Shown: positions 28,666 to 39,560 of the stretch, piece by piece | How positions within the stretch are numbered: the stretch's first letter is position 1 | How the letters are laid out: every line of letters starts with the position of its first letter | Assembly (NCBI GenBank): GCA_007922195.1 | Contig: ML682003.1 | Coordinates: 5,213,018 to 5,277,017, forward strand | DNA: 64,000 bases | Source of the DNA: Podocnemis expansa | Lineage: Eukaryota > Chordata > Testudines > Podocnemididae | Direction: 5' to 3' | Made by a program: the position numbers and the translations under genes | Notes under the pieces: model-generated | Database searches by the model: none | What the model was told of the DNA's origin: nothing | What the model saw: the letters and a program-made list of their open reading frames with translations, nothing else

Positions 28666-29660
28666 GATTGTAAGTTCCTTGGGGCACAGATTCCAGAGGA
28701 GCCTCTCTTTGTTCTGGAAAGCATCACCCACGACTATGGCGTCAGCTCTAAAGAATGGTAATGACAAAGCTACCAAAAACAAGGAATCACACACAAGATT
28801 TTCCACATAACAGTTCTATCAATGTACCTCAGTCACTGCTTGCAGCACTGCAGACCTATTCCACTCCTACAGTCCACACACACTTAACACTGTAAGTCAA
28901 TCCACTTCTCCTCAACAGTCCAGTCCTGAGAGCTCCAGACCACTGCCGAAGCCCTCCATCCAGCCCTGCCCCACACAGCTGGATCATGCAGAATTTGGGA
29001 AATCCTGCAAAACCATTCAATCGCATTGGCCCCCAAAGGCCAAGACTCAACACAACACTTTCTTTCCCCACCCCTGTCCCCAAACTGCTCTGCCATGCCT
29101 GGTGAGTGGATGTGGAAGAATCAAGGAAAATGAAGCAGAAAATGCATTTTGGAAGGAGTTAAAGGAACAGTGGATGTTTAAGAAGCAAGGAACGGGGAGT
29201 CACTGCCAGGGCCAGAGTTCTGACAAAGCAGGAGATTGAGCTGGCCAGAAAACAGAACCTCCTTCCTCTAGAAACTCTGGGGGGTGAAATTTCATTCTAC
29301 ATTGGGACAAAAAGTAAAATAAAATAAAATAAAAAGACAGACATCACAAACACACACATTTTTCACAAGGGAAGAAAATCCAGAGAACAAAACCAGAATT
29401 TTCCAGCTTGCCTCCAGCTGCCCACCTTCCTGGGTGGCTGCCTCCTGGGTTTGCCTGCTCAGAAAGGGTTCCGTCAGAAAATTTTTAACCAGCTTTCGTA
29501 GGAGATATTTTAATTTCCTGGAACACTCAAGTTATTCGCACTGGGCTCTTAGTCAGCTCTAAAGAAGCTCACACACCACTCCACAAGGCACTGGAGCCTG
29601 GTTATTAAATATTACACTTGTCTTTCTACCTCTTCTTCCTGAGGACTTACTTACTTCTGG
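28666..29660. other. Non-coding, no feature recognised
   Basis: A short (AAAAT)n run lies near 29315-29335. No exon is supported. Confidence 0.4.
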
Positions 29661-29664
29661 ACCC

Positions 29665-30005
29665 AGGAGGGGTCAGCAACCCCTAGCACGTGTACCACGA
29701 ATGGCACATGAACCCACCTGGAGTGGCATGTAGCGCCCTGTGCAGCGTTGCCGAAATTGCTGTTCCTGCCACTGAAAGTCATGCCAGATGGCTCCTTTCA
29801 GTGGCATGCCTGAGGAGGATGTTCCCAGGTAGGCCACAGAGAGAAGCCACCCCAGGTGGCTTCTTTCCAGCCCTAGCTGCTGCCAAATTTTCAGGCAGCA
29901 GCCACTTTTTTCAGCAGAGGGGGACCCTGGCGTGGGCTGACAGTCAGGAAGGAGGGGCTGGCACGGAGGTCAGCAAAGGTTCCTGGCCCCTTTGCTGCAC
30001 ATAAG
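29665..30005. mobile_element. Probable hAT-like fragment
   Basis: It begins AGGGGTCAGCAACCCCTAGC followed by a 'gcacatgaacc' block, a pattern like hAT-type repeats of amniotes whose ends pair with TGCTGACCCCT. The matching right end and duplication are not clear. Confidence 0.4.
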
Positions 30006-31980
30006 CACTTCTGTTGGAGGAGGCAGAAGGGCCCATTAGTTCTATCCAGATCAGGCTGTCAGCTGTACCAATTTCAGTGGTGGTTACGAGCGACCAGATT
30101 GAGACTAAATTCATTTAGCTTGTGGCCAAAGGGTCTTTACCTTTAAGAGTGCATACACAAAGCAAATACAGCCATGGCAATATTGCAAGGACTGCTGTAT
30201 TGCCTTCTTTCTGAAAGGTCTGGTTTCCATTTCCAACTCTGCCACTGACTCACTGTGTAACCTTGGCCATCTAACCTCTTCACCTGTAAAGTGGGATCAA
30301 TGCCGCTTAATCGCCTCTTGCTAGACAGCACACGGGGAGCCACGGGGTGACGGGGATGCACGGATGCACTCACACACCTCTCTGAGCACAGCAAAGATGT
30401 AGGGCTGCTAGTGTGGGCCTCCAAAGCACCAGCAAAGTGGGGAGCCAGGCTTTGCCCCTATGAGCCACCCGCATCCTGACAGTATTAACCCTGCATGGTC
30501 TGTCTCTTTGTCCACTAGATACTGCACAGCTTCTCAAAGGCCCTCTCTGCCTTGCTTCCATTTCTCTGGATTAGTAGTAAAGAGGTTTCACAGTGCTAAA
30601 CACTCAAGCAGAAAACATTTGTATCAGGACCTCAGAAAACATGACTAGAGTGTCTGCATCAGGCACAAACCCCAGACTAATACAAACCTGCCAGTGGCTG
30701 AATCACCTTTATGAGTCTCTGACTGTTATACAGCCTCCAGCTTTCATCAAAGGGCATTCTAGCCATTCATTTACAAACACCAAGCACTAACCCATGTTCA
30801 CATAAACCCCCATCAGTTCTTACGTTATGGAAGGTCCAACCCAAGGCTTTTGTGACACTAGGGGGGTACAAGTATCAAATCACCATCACCCTTTGGGAGA
30901 AACCCCATTGTACTCACGAGCTCTTGACATATCCCACAAATGAGATTGCCTGAGACAAACAAGTTAATTTGTTGAGCCCCAAAGAGTAGCCCACAGGCTT
31001 ATTAAACATACTGCCTTCATCCAAATGGACAACACAAAAATACTTTATTCCCATGAAGGCTACAAACAAGACAATAACCCATACTCAGGATCTCTGTGCC
31101 ACTCCGTCAGTGACAAAAGAGAGATCTGAGTTCATTCATCTTTGGCCCTCAAGAGCTACTGGCTGTTAGAAATCCAACTGTTCCCAGGAGGCCAAACCCC
31201 AAAGGATTAAGAACCTCTAACTCCAGGTCATCCTTTCTAGAATTAGCCTCAGAAAACTAAAATAGTTTTTGAAACGTCTACACCAAACAGTAGTAAAAAC
31301 TGCTGATTAGTGTATCATAGCTACAGTGGCAAGTCCATACCCCGCAACTGGTTTGAAGCATGGACTTGGACCGGTCATGTGACTGGCTGAGAAGATCCCA
31401 AGAGGAATGGCTTTTCATCACTGATTTTGAGCCTCAGACATTTATGGTCAGCTACCTATGTTAAAGCATCAGAATCTTGGGTAGGTTGGACACTTTTAGA
31501 AGATTTAATGAGGGCTCTACAAGAAAAGTGATCTCAAACCAGCCCTGTAACATAAAAAACTGTCCTCCACTACCATACTGCATACCATCTGGCCATCACC
31601 AACTCTCCAAATAGCTGTGGGGAAACAAATGCATGAGGCATGTCTTCCCAGAGCCAAACTGCAGGAGATGGGTACGCAGTAGTTTGGAGAGCTTGGAAAC
31701 AAGAGTCACTAGCCACTTTGGAACCTGGGCAGCAAAGAAGTGCACTTGTCAAAGGAGATGCTTCAGTTTTTGCAATTTCTGGTGACAGACACTTTCTCAC
31801 CACAATTCCCACCAATACAGCTCTGTGCAAACATCAGATTGGTTACATTTTTTACTCAGTATGAGCTTAAATGCTTTTGAGGCATTATGCCCTCAGAACA
31901 CATTAATTTCCACAGCACTAGTGACACTGTCCCTGGACAGCTGGTGATGGGCATCCTGCTGTAAGAAAAATATCAGCACT
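30006..31980. other. Non-coding, no feature recognised
   Basis: Intron-like sequence without a supported exon or repeat. Confidence 0.4.
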
Positions 31981-32177
31981 TTGAGGTTCCCCAGTGAACT
32001 GTTCTTAGCCCCATGTTATTTAACATCCTTATTAATGGCCATGGTATAGGAATATGGAGCAGACTGATCAAATTTGCAGATGACACAAAGCTGAGGGGCA
32101 AGGTTTGTGTTAACACTCTGGAGGATAGTGTTAACATTCAAAGAGATCTTGACAAGCTGGAGAACAGAGCTGTAGAC

Positions 32178-32354
32178 TAGTGGTTTTCAACCTCTGTGTC
32201 AGGACACATTACTGTGTCGCCACAAAGCAGTCAGTATGTTGTGGACAGCTGAGGAGATGGTTTGATTGGCCTGGAGGGCATGGGCTGGTGTGTCCTGTAC
32301 AGTCATGATACGCTGCCAAGTGTGTTACGAACCCCAAAAGGCTGAGAACCACTG
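32178..32354. mobile_element. hAT-like MITE with 8-bp TSD inside CR1
   Basis: It starts TAGTGGTTTTCAACC and ends GGCTGAGAACCACTG. Flanks are CTGTAGAC (32170-32177) and TTGTAGAC (32355-32362), seven of eight identical. Removing it rejoins the CR1 sequence. Confidence 0.85.
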
Positions 32355-32810
32355 TTGTAGACCATCAAATGAAATTCAGTGAAGACAAACGTGAAGTGCT
32401 ACACCTAAGGAATTAAAACCAAATGCACAAATACAGAATGGGGGACAACAGGCTTGGCAACAAAACAGCTAAGAAGGATTTGGGAGTCATGCTGAGGTTG
32501 TGATCCACCATGAGTTTTAAAAAAAGCAGCAGCAATTTTGGGTTGTATTAATGGAGGCATAGCATGCAGGTCATGGGAGGTGACAGCACGGCTCTGCTCT
32601 GTGCTGATTAGGCCTCTGCTGGAGTACTGCGTCCAATGTTGGTCACTGCCGTATAGAAACAGTGTAGAGAAAAGGAAAGGATCCAGAGGCAAGTGAAAAA
32701 CTGATCAAAAGGATGGACGCCAAGCCCTACAAGCAAAGCCTGAAGGAACTGGTATGTTTAGTTTTGAAAAAGATTAAGTGGGGACATGATAGTTGTCTTT
32801 GAATACTTGG

Positions 32811-33220
32811 AAGCACGGCCAGCCCAAGGTTTTTTGATCCCCTAGGCACCCATGGTTTTGGTGCCCCCCCTTCCCCATTGTGGGCCAGGCTGGGTGCTGG
32901 GCTGCGCAGAGGGAAGGGGGAGGTCGCTGGTGCAGCAAGCTGCTTTGGGTTAGTGGCGGGCTGGACCAGCCCAAAACTGGCCAAGCTGTAAGCCCCTTCC
33001 CCCCCACCCCTTCCTCCCTACCCCCACCCAAGTCTGTCTCTAGCCACCCCCCACCTCCAATAATTACCTTTTCTTTAGTGGGGAGCGGAGCCAGCCAAAA
33101 AAGCTTCTTGCCTTGCTGCTCACTGGGCTACATGCCTGTGCGCTGCAAGGCAGCACCTCCTAGTGTTTGGCACTCTAAGCGACTCCCTAGGTCACCTCTG
33201 TGGTAGGACCAGTCCTGCTT
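32811..33220 (+). mobile_element. DNA-transposon-like repeat (second copy of 8.85 kb element)
   Basis: The termini match the copy at 8850-9112 (TTTTTTGATCCCCTAGGC and CCTAGGTCACCTCTGTGG). CR1 sequence continues on both sides, so this is an insertion. Confidence 0.55.
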
Positions 33221-33870
33221 GGCAGGCTGTCATAAAAAAAATGAAAACAAGTGTTCTTTCTTGCCACAGTGGCAGGAGAATAGGTCATGGAGTCACACTA
33301 CAGCAGAGCAGATTTAGATTAAATCTCAGGAAAAACTTTGTAACTGTGAGAAGTTTTCAAAAAGAGACTGGACAAATAGCCATCTGTCTCAAATGGTTTA
33401 AACCAAAGCTGCTCAGACTGCAGGTTGTGAGTGCAAGTGCCTTTAATGGGCCTCCTGTGGCTCTTTGCAGCACAAAATATTAAAACACCTCATGAATTAG
33501 TTATTAACTCATCTAACATATTAACCAATGAGGATGTTTTTACTATGTTATTAACCAACACGAGTTGATAAGATAATAATACGTGGTCAGTCATTTCCAT
33601 GTGAGAATAATAGTAAATGAAACCATGAACTACTGGGGCTCTTTTGGGTAACTGTTGATCTCTAGTTTAGTTCCTGAAACACTGAGGTTTGTGTATCTGA
33701 CTGAAATCAAGGCTTTCCACTTGGTGATTTCAATCGCCTTCATTTAAATCAATCCACCCCAGCTAACAGTGAAGCCTCGAGACAGTAGGACAGTCTCCTA
33801 AGAGATGTGATGGAAACCTCATCACTGTAGGCTGCTGAAAGTAACCTGGGCCAGGTAATAGAGAATGTAC

Positions 33871-35920
33871 TTTTGGAAACAGTCCCCACAAAGAAAGGAG
33901 GTATGAACTACAGGGGACCAATAACCCTTTCTAGCTCTTATCTCTGTGACATCAAGTCAGGTCTCTGCACGGCTGACACTAGTGTTTCTCCTTTGTGTCC
34001 TGAACCTGGAAAAGCCAATGACTGCACTCCAGCTTGGCAAAACTCATCAGGATTTAGGAAACCAAGACAAATAAGACCAACAACTGAAGAGCAAGGTTAA
34101 GGAGAACTATGCTGCTGTTCCTTTGGACTCCCCACTGAAGCGTAAAGCATAAAGAACATACCCAGTGAATATTTCACTCCATGCCGATGCCATTTTCTGA
34201 AAGTTCATCTTTTCTTTCAATGTTTTTTCCCCACAGAAAGTGGCAGTGACACAGGTTGCTTGGATTTTGGGATTGTTTGTGAGAGGGGCTGACAGAAATC
34301 ATTCCACAGTGCATTAGGCTTGGAGCTTCAGGAACTCACTTGACATCACATTCCAGTACAGTGAGCAAAAAAAACAAGGTTAAAGACAGAGGAATGAGGA
34401 GAGAAATCTTCAGAGAAATGGCACCCCAGACACCAGGAACTCCATCTTCCCTGGAAACAAAAGGCACGCAACCAAAAACTAGGCCAGAGCATGGAAGGAC
34501 TGCCCATAAAATGAAATATTTACATTTAGAGCAAGCCAGCATGCTGCCTGATAGGGGACTGTCATGCTTCATTTCATCAGGATGGTTAGCTAGCCACACT
34601 GGCAGGAGAAAAGAGGTCTGGTGCAGCAATTAGAAAGAGATTTCACTGGCTGTTTAAGATGTAGAGCTGGACTGCATAACAGCCATGATTTAGAGTCAAG
34701 CCCTCCAGGAGTGTTGAACTCCTCACATTTCCCTTGAACTCTCTGCTGTGTGCTGCTCAGCTCAGCACTTTCGAAAATCAGAATATTCTAGTTAGGTGCC
34801 TCGCTCCAGGGCAGCAGTCAGGTTGTGGCCAAAGGCAGATTTATTTAAGGGCACATCAGCTGGAATAATTTTCTAAGAACAGGAACTGCGAGTCTTTGCC
34901 ATCCCTCACAGGAGGGCACAGAGCTCTTTCAACAAAGGGCCTTCCCAAATTTGCTTGGCTGAGGAATACAAAAGACATCTTGTTTGGCCTCTGAAGTGGA
35001 GCAGAACACAGCTGACCTGAGACTATGAGCAGCAGAGCCCTATGGCAGGACAGGAGAAGTGTTATCAAGGTTTCCCAGAGAGAGCAGAGTTTGGAGTTGA
35101 GACTGCCCTGAGATGCACTGGTAAGTTAAATACCAGCTCGTTTCCTTCCTCTCTATCACTAACACATTCCACCTCTCCCCCTGCCCAGGATCACTTGGGT
35201 AATTGTTCCCTCAGATACCTGGTTCATTGCTCCCAGGTCTAACCACGCAGCCCTCTAATTCATTAGTATCCCCCCTTGATAATGTGGAATCAAACATGCC
35301 AGGTCTGGCCACAGCAGAGAAAGGGATTGTTACCACTCTCCTTTCGTGACTTGATGCTGCTGCACACGTGGCTCATAAATTACACTGGACTTTCAGCAAG
35401 CTTAGCGTACTGCACGCTCATTTCTCCTCCAGCCCCCACCATCTCGTCTTCTCACTCCTGTAGTGAGTAGGGGAACCCAAACCTGGCCCCATATGTCATA
35501 ATTCCCCAAAACTGACTGGAATCTACTACTCTCATACTGTTGTTTACTGTGACTCCCACGTGCAACAAGCACATCATGCTCTGGGACTGCCTTAGTGATG
35601 ACCAGATGAACACAGGAACAGCAGACATCCACCCTAACACATCCAAACCGCACAGTGTAATTATGCAGAACATTACACCACCCATCCTCTGATTGCTTGC
35701 CAAAAAGTCATCTGCACAACGTGTCTGGGAGGCGGGTAATAAACTGAAGAGGGTACAAATATGAAGAAGTCAAGGGACTTGGCTAAAATCTCAGAGGCAG
35801 TAAGTTGCAGAGTCAGGATCAGAACCTAATTGGCTTCAATACTGAGCCAGATAAGTTTACAGAAGGGGTGGTATGACAGGACCGCCAACAATGGTTTGTG
35901 GCTGATCTGTGACTGTTTGC
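33871..35920. other. Non-coding, no feature recognised
   Basis: No exon, RNA gene or diagnosable repeat was seen. Confidence 0.4.
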
Positions 35921-36115
35921 AGCAAAACAAACAAGGAGTTCTGGGGCACTTTTAAAGACTAACAAAGGTGTTTATATAATTAATAAATAAATGTGTGTAT
36001 TTAAGTATATAAATAAATATTTCATGTAATAATAAGTTTGTTAGTCTTTAAAAGTGCCCCAGGACTCCTTGTTTGTTTTGCTGAACTCGACTCACATGGC
36101 TCCCCCTTTGGAACT
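35921..36115. mobile_element. Penelope-associated inverted repeat with AT-rich centre
   Basis: The left arm AGCAAAACAAACAAGGAG... (35921) and right arm ...CTCCTTGTTTGTTTTGCT (to about 36082) are inverted copies. They are followed by the tail CACATGGCTCCCCCTTTGGA. The centre (35970-36030) has become a TAAATA-rich simple sequence, replacing the ribozyme-like core. Confidence 0.75.
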
Positions 36116-36334
36116 TGTTAGCAGCAAGTATCTCCAATGGCTGAGATGAGATACTAGATGGAGAGGACTCAAGAGTTACTACAGAGGATTCTTCCCCAGG
36201 TGTCTGGCTGCTAGGTCTTGCCCACATGCTCACGCTCACTCCTTATTTGGGAGCAGGAAGAAAATTTCCCCTGGGTCAGATTGGCAGAGACTGTGGGGAG
36301 TTGCGTTTTTCCTGTAGCCCGGGACATGGGTAGG

Positions 36335-36540
36335 TTCCAGGTTTAAATAGACTATTATAAACTGGATTCTCTGCAGTGTAGAGACTTCAGATTATGATCT
36401 GAAGATCTCAGCCAAAGGCTATGGGTCTGCTCCAGGAGGGGTGGGTGAGGAGGTTCTGTGGCTTGCACTGTGGAGGAGGTCAGACAAGATGATGATGATG
36501 GTCCCTTCTGACCTTAATGTCGAGGACTCTATGAGAACTC
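36335..36540 (+). mobile_element. CR1 LINE 3' end, sense
   Basis: It shows the 3' signature: TTCTGTGGCTTGCACTGTGG, GTCAGACAAGATGATGATG and GGTCCCTTCTGACCTTAATG. Confidence 0.75.
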
Positions 36541-37855
36541 AGCTCTGACTCCAAGTCCCCTGTCTTTATCTACGAGATAACATTCCTCAACTGAAGAAAA
36601 GCATTCTTCAGTGAGAAACAAAGAGACTGGCAGCCCAGCTTTTAAAGTGCAAAGGCCAGGAAGTGACAATGCTACAAGTTTCCCAGGAACTCTCTGGCTA
36701 AGAGCTGAAAATTTCAGAGAGAGGAGGAAATTCCTGGCTGTAAAATCCTCCTAAAAATCTCTGTGGAATTTAAAAGAGAGATAATCCAGTTACTTAGATT
36801 AACACAACCTTTTACTGCAATCTGCATGCCGCTGAGGTGATAGTGACTATAGCCCATAATCCTCACCGGTCATGGATCCGACTTGTCATGCATAGAGGGG
36901 AACTATTTGACTGATTTCTCAAATCACAACCCTCACTACCATGGCAATACATGTTAGAAAAATTAATAACCAGCCTCAAGAAAGGCCCAATAGACAGAGC
37001 AACTGAGGGTGAAAATTCAGGGATCATTGCACTGCTCCCCAGAATTAGGTCAAATATTACACAGATCCAGTTTTATGAAGAAAAGTGGCTTTAGAGTTTT
37101 GCAGTTCTACACTGTCATTCATTGACATTTCCCTGAGAGCTGCCTATTTCAGAGCTGGAGTAGGGAGCTGGTCTCCTCATTCAGGCATGTGAATCCTATT
37201 ACCATCATAATACTTACGTATTAAGCACTTGCATTGCTTTTTCCATCCTCAAATTAGCTTCCAGACATCAGCTAATTAATAGGATCAGCAGGAGCAGCAT
37301 GCACAGGACTGAGGGGAAAGCAAGTGCAGCACTGGGGTTTTGTGCCCATTCAACGACTGCATGGACACAAAGCACCCCCCAGCACAGAGTTTATCATCAT
37401 AGTTTAAAGTGTTTCTTTGTAATTTACACTTATGCTAGTAGAACTACATCCTCACTAAGAGGCCGAATTGATTTAATGCCACCTGCACAAAACACCTGCA
37501 TAGACAAGCCCCTGGCACTGCTCTACACCAAGGGAAAACCTTTGTACCTCCGACACGTGCCATATAGCTATGATGCACTTTGCACTGTGTAAATTCCAGT
37601 TATGTACATCAAAGTGTTGGTCATTAATCATTATGCACCGACAAAACAAGTGCCTTGGTCCACAGTGCAGAGTTAGACACCCCTTGCCCTGAGAAGACGA
37701 ATACTAAAAGAGGAGGAAGAATGAGAGCGAGCCAGCCAGGTTTCCGTGGCGAAGAAGGACAAGATGAAAGCACCCAAACCAGAGAAGAGGCTTGAGGAGC
37801 CGGACCCAGGGCCCTCCTCTCCCAGCCTCCTAAGACAGGTGCCTGCCAACCTTTT
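36541..37855. other. Non-coding; one weak exon-like frame at its right end
   Basis: Mostly featureless. A plus-strand frame at about 37746-37838 encodes a Lys/Pro/Glu-rich peptide (KKDKMKAPKPEKRLEEPDPG) ending at CAG|GTGCCT. The donor is weak and no partner exon was found, so it is not called as a gene. Confidence 0.35.
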
Positions 37856-37859
37856 CTCC

Positions 37860-38100
37860 GCCCGGGCCAGGGTGACCAGATGTCAGGCAGAAGAAGGACA
37901 TGTCCCGCTTTTCACCTTCGCCTCCTCTGTCCGGCAGCGGCAGACAACTGAGAGATGGGTGATTTTCTCTGGCTTTCGACTTACGGCAGTGAAAGTGTGC
38001 TGGCAATGACGGAACACCTTATTTTGGGGGGAAGCGTTCCAGGGCCCCCTAAAAAGAGAAGAATGTGACATTACTGCTCCATTTTCCCCATGGGGCCCCC
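37860..38100 (+). repeat. Dispersed repeat, copy 1 (copy 2 in FOXH1 intron 1)
   Basis: It shares ordered blocks with 52590-52830: GGTGACCAGATG-like start, GAAGCGTTCCAGGGCCCCCT, GAATGTGACATTACTGC versus GAATATGACATTAATACTGC, and CATTTTCCCCATG. The family is unassigned. Both copies abut CpG-rich promoter regions. Confidence 0.7.
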
Positions 38101-38189
38101 CCTGCCCTGCCTTCACGTCAGGCACCCCGCCCTGCAGCTGCCAAACCAGCTCATGAATATTCATGAGCCAAGCCACAGCCTTTCCCGCA

Positions 38190-38500
38190 GTTTTTCAAAC
38201 AGTTTCGTGGGACCGGCCGGCCGGGCCCCGCAGAAGGGGCAGCAGCGGGCGCCGCCGCGTGGGACAGACCCAGACCCAGACCCAGACCCAGAGCCCGCCC
38301 CGGGCCCTCACCCGCCGCCGGGCCGCTCTCCGGCCTCCTCGATCCCCGCTCGCGGCGGGGCCTCACGGCGCCTCACTCGCCATAGCAACCGGCCACACTT
38401 CCGCTCCCGCCGGAAGTGGGCGGCTCTCAGGGCGCCGGCGGCGCCATGTTGAGAGCGGGCACGGGCAAGGGGCGGAGCCAAGACTGCGCATGCCCAGTGC
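38190..38500. promoter_or_regulatory. CpG-island promoter, probably PPP1R16A, possibly bidirectional
   Basis: A sharp CpG-dense block lies in otherwise CpG-poor DNA. It holds two ETS-type sites in opposite orientation (ACTTCCG at 38397-38403 and CCGGAAGTG at 38410-38418), a YY1-type site (GCGCCATGTTG, 38441-38451) and an RFX half-site-like CATAGCAACC (38381-38390). There is no TATA box. On the minus strand a first exon could end at 38312 with donor GGCGG|GTGAGG, which would feed the acceptor at 24356. That link is inferred. A (CCCAGA)n run lies at about 38265-38293. Confidence 0.65.
38312..38400 (-). other. Candidate non-coding first exon of PPP1R16A
   Basis: It is inferred from the CpG island and the donor GGCGG|GTGAGG (GT at 38311-38310). 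The 5' boundary is not defined. It includes a very short upstream frame beginning ATGGCGAGTG. Joining it to the coding exon implies an intron of about 14 kb. Confidence 0.3.
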
Positions 38501-38876
38501 GGGCTGGGAGGGGCTCAGTGATGCCCTGTCTCTGCCCCTCCCCCGCCCCCTTGGGCAGGCCTGGGCGGTCCCCCCCCATCTCTGCTGCCCCAGGGCCTGG
38601 CTGCCACCTTGGGGCAGGGCCGTAACTAGGGGTCCGGCCCCCAGGGCAAGCAGCCCCCCAGTCCCGGCTGTCCAGGGGCGGGGGGCTGGATCCAGCCCCA
38701 GTCCCCTGGCCCGGCAGCGGGACCGCCCAGCAAGGGCGGCCAGGGCTGAGCGGGGGGCGCAGCTCAGGGGTGAGGCGGGAGGTGACCTCCCTCAACCCCA
38801 GCCTGGCTCCTTTGGCAAAAGCACATTCCTCTTCAGGGGCTGGGTTTGGTCGGGTGCCCTTTAAAACAGTGTTTCC

Positions 38877-39081
38877 CAACCGGCGTGCCATGGCACACGT
38901 GTGTGCCGTCAGGTCTGAGCACGTGTGCCACAAAATTTTTTGAAAAACTACTCCGAGAGCCCTGGATTGGCTCATTGGATCATGAATATTCATGAGTTCA
39001 TTTGGAAACTATGCCGGGGTGCCTGAAATTAATTAAAGGTAGCAAGGTGTGCCACGGCAGAGAAAATGTTGGGAGCCATTG
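38877..39081. mobile_element. hAT-like MITE with perfect 8-bp TSD
   Basis: It starts CAGTGTTTCCCAACCGGC and ends ATGTTGGGAGCCATTG. CTTTAAAA flanks both sides (38869-38876 and 39082-39089). It contains a CATGAATATTCATGAG palindrome near 38981. Confidence 0.88.
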
Positions 39082-39196
39082 CTTTAAAATTCAGCACCCA
39101 GGGTTTGGCCTCGCTTGTCCTGCCCTAGTTACAGCCCTGCCTTGGGGGGGTCCCCCTCCCCATCAATTGCTTGGGGTCTCGCCTCCCCCACTAGAG

Positions 39197-39369
39197 CAGT
39201 GGTTTTTGAAGCATGGGTCGGGTCACAGAGCCCCAGATATTGGGTCACAGCACCCCCTGCTGCTGCTGCCAAAGACCAGAATGTGTTGCTCAGATGGAAT
39301 TGCTGGGTTGTGGGCGTAAATGGTTTTTTTTTCACCTCAGGCCTAAGGAAAAAGTTTAGAAAACAGCTG
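39197..39369. mobile_element. hAT-like MITE, older copy
   Basis: It starts CAGTGGTTTTTGAAGC and ends GTTTAGAAAACAGCTG. Flanks CACTAGAG and CTCTAGAC agree at six of eight positions. Confidence 0.65.
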
Positions 39370-39560
39370 CTCTAGACTGCCTGGGGTCCCTGTCCCAGGG
39401 CCTGGCGTCTCCCTTCCTCCCTCTAGACTGGCTGGGGTCCCTGTCCCAGGACCTGGGATCTCCCCTCCACACTCTAGACAGCCTGGGGTCTCCCCTCCCC
39501 TCTCAAGGCTGGCTGGGGTCCCCATCACAGGGCCTGGGGTCTCCCCCCCCTTCAAGGCCT
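39370..39560. repeat. Minisatellite, unit of about 58 bp
   Basis: Three to four diverged units of CTAGACTGGCTGGGGTCCCT followed by GTCCCAGGGCCTGGGGTCTC-type sequence lie directly next to the hAT right end. Confidence 0.65.

Larger units (their letters stand above)
31985..33870 (+). mobile_element. CR1 LINE remnant with two nested DNA elements
   Basis: The sense strand shows RT motifs: CCCATGTTATTTAACATCC (near 32011) and TTTGCAGATGACACAAAGC (near 32073, encoding FADDTK). The 3' parts follow, with AAGTGGGGACATGATAG near 32775 and TTAAATCTCAGGAAAAAC near 33319. It is interrupted at 32178-32354 by a hAT and at about 32811-33220 by a second repeat. The frames are broken. Confidence 0.8.

Noticed and set aside
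37746..38009. Lys/Pro/Glu-rich frame KKDKMKAPKPEKRLEEPDPG
   Set aside because: The donor CAG|GTGCCT is weak, the frame then runs into a dispersed repeat, and no partner exon was found. It is kept only as a note.
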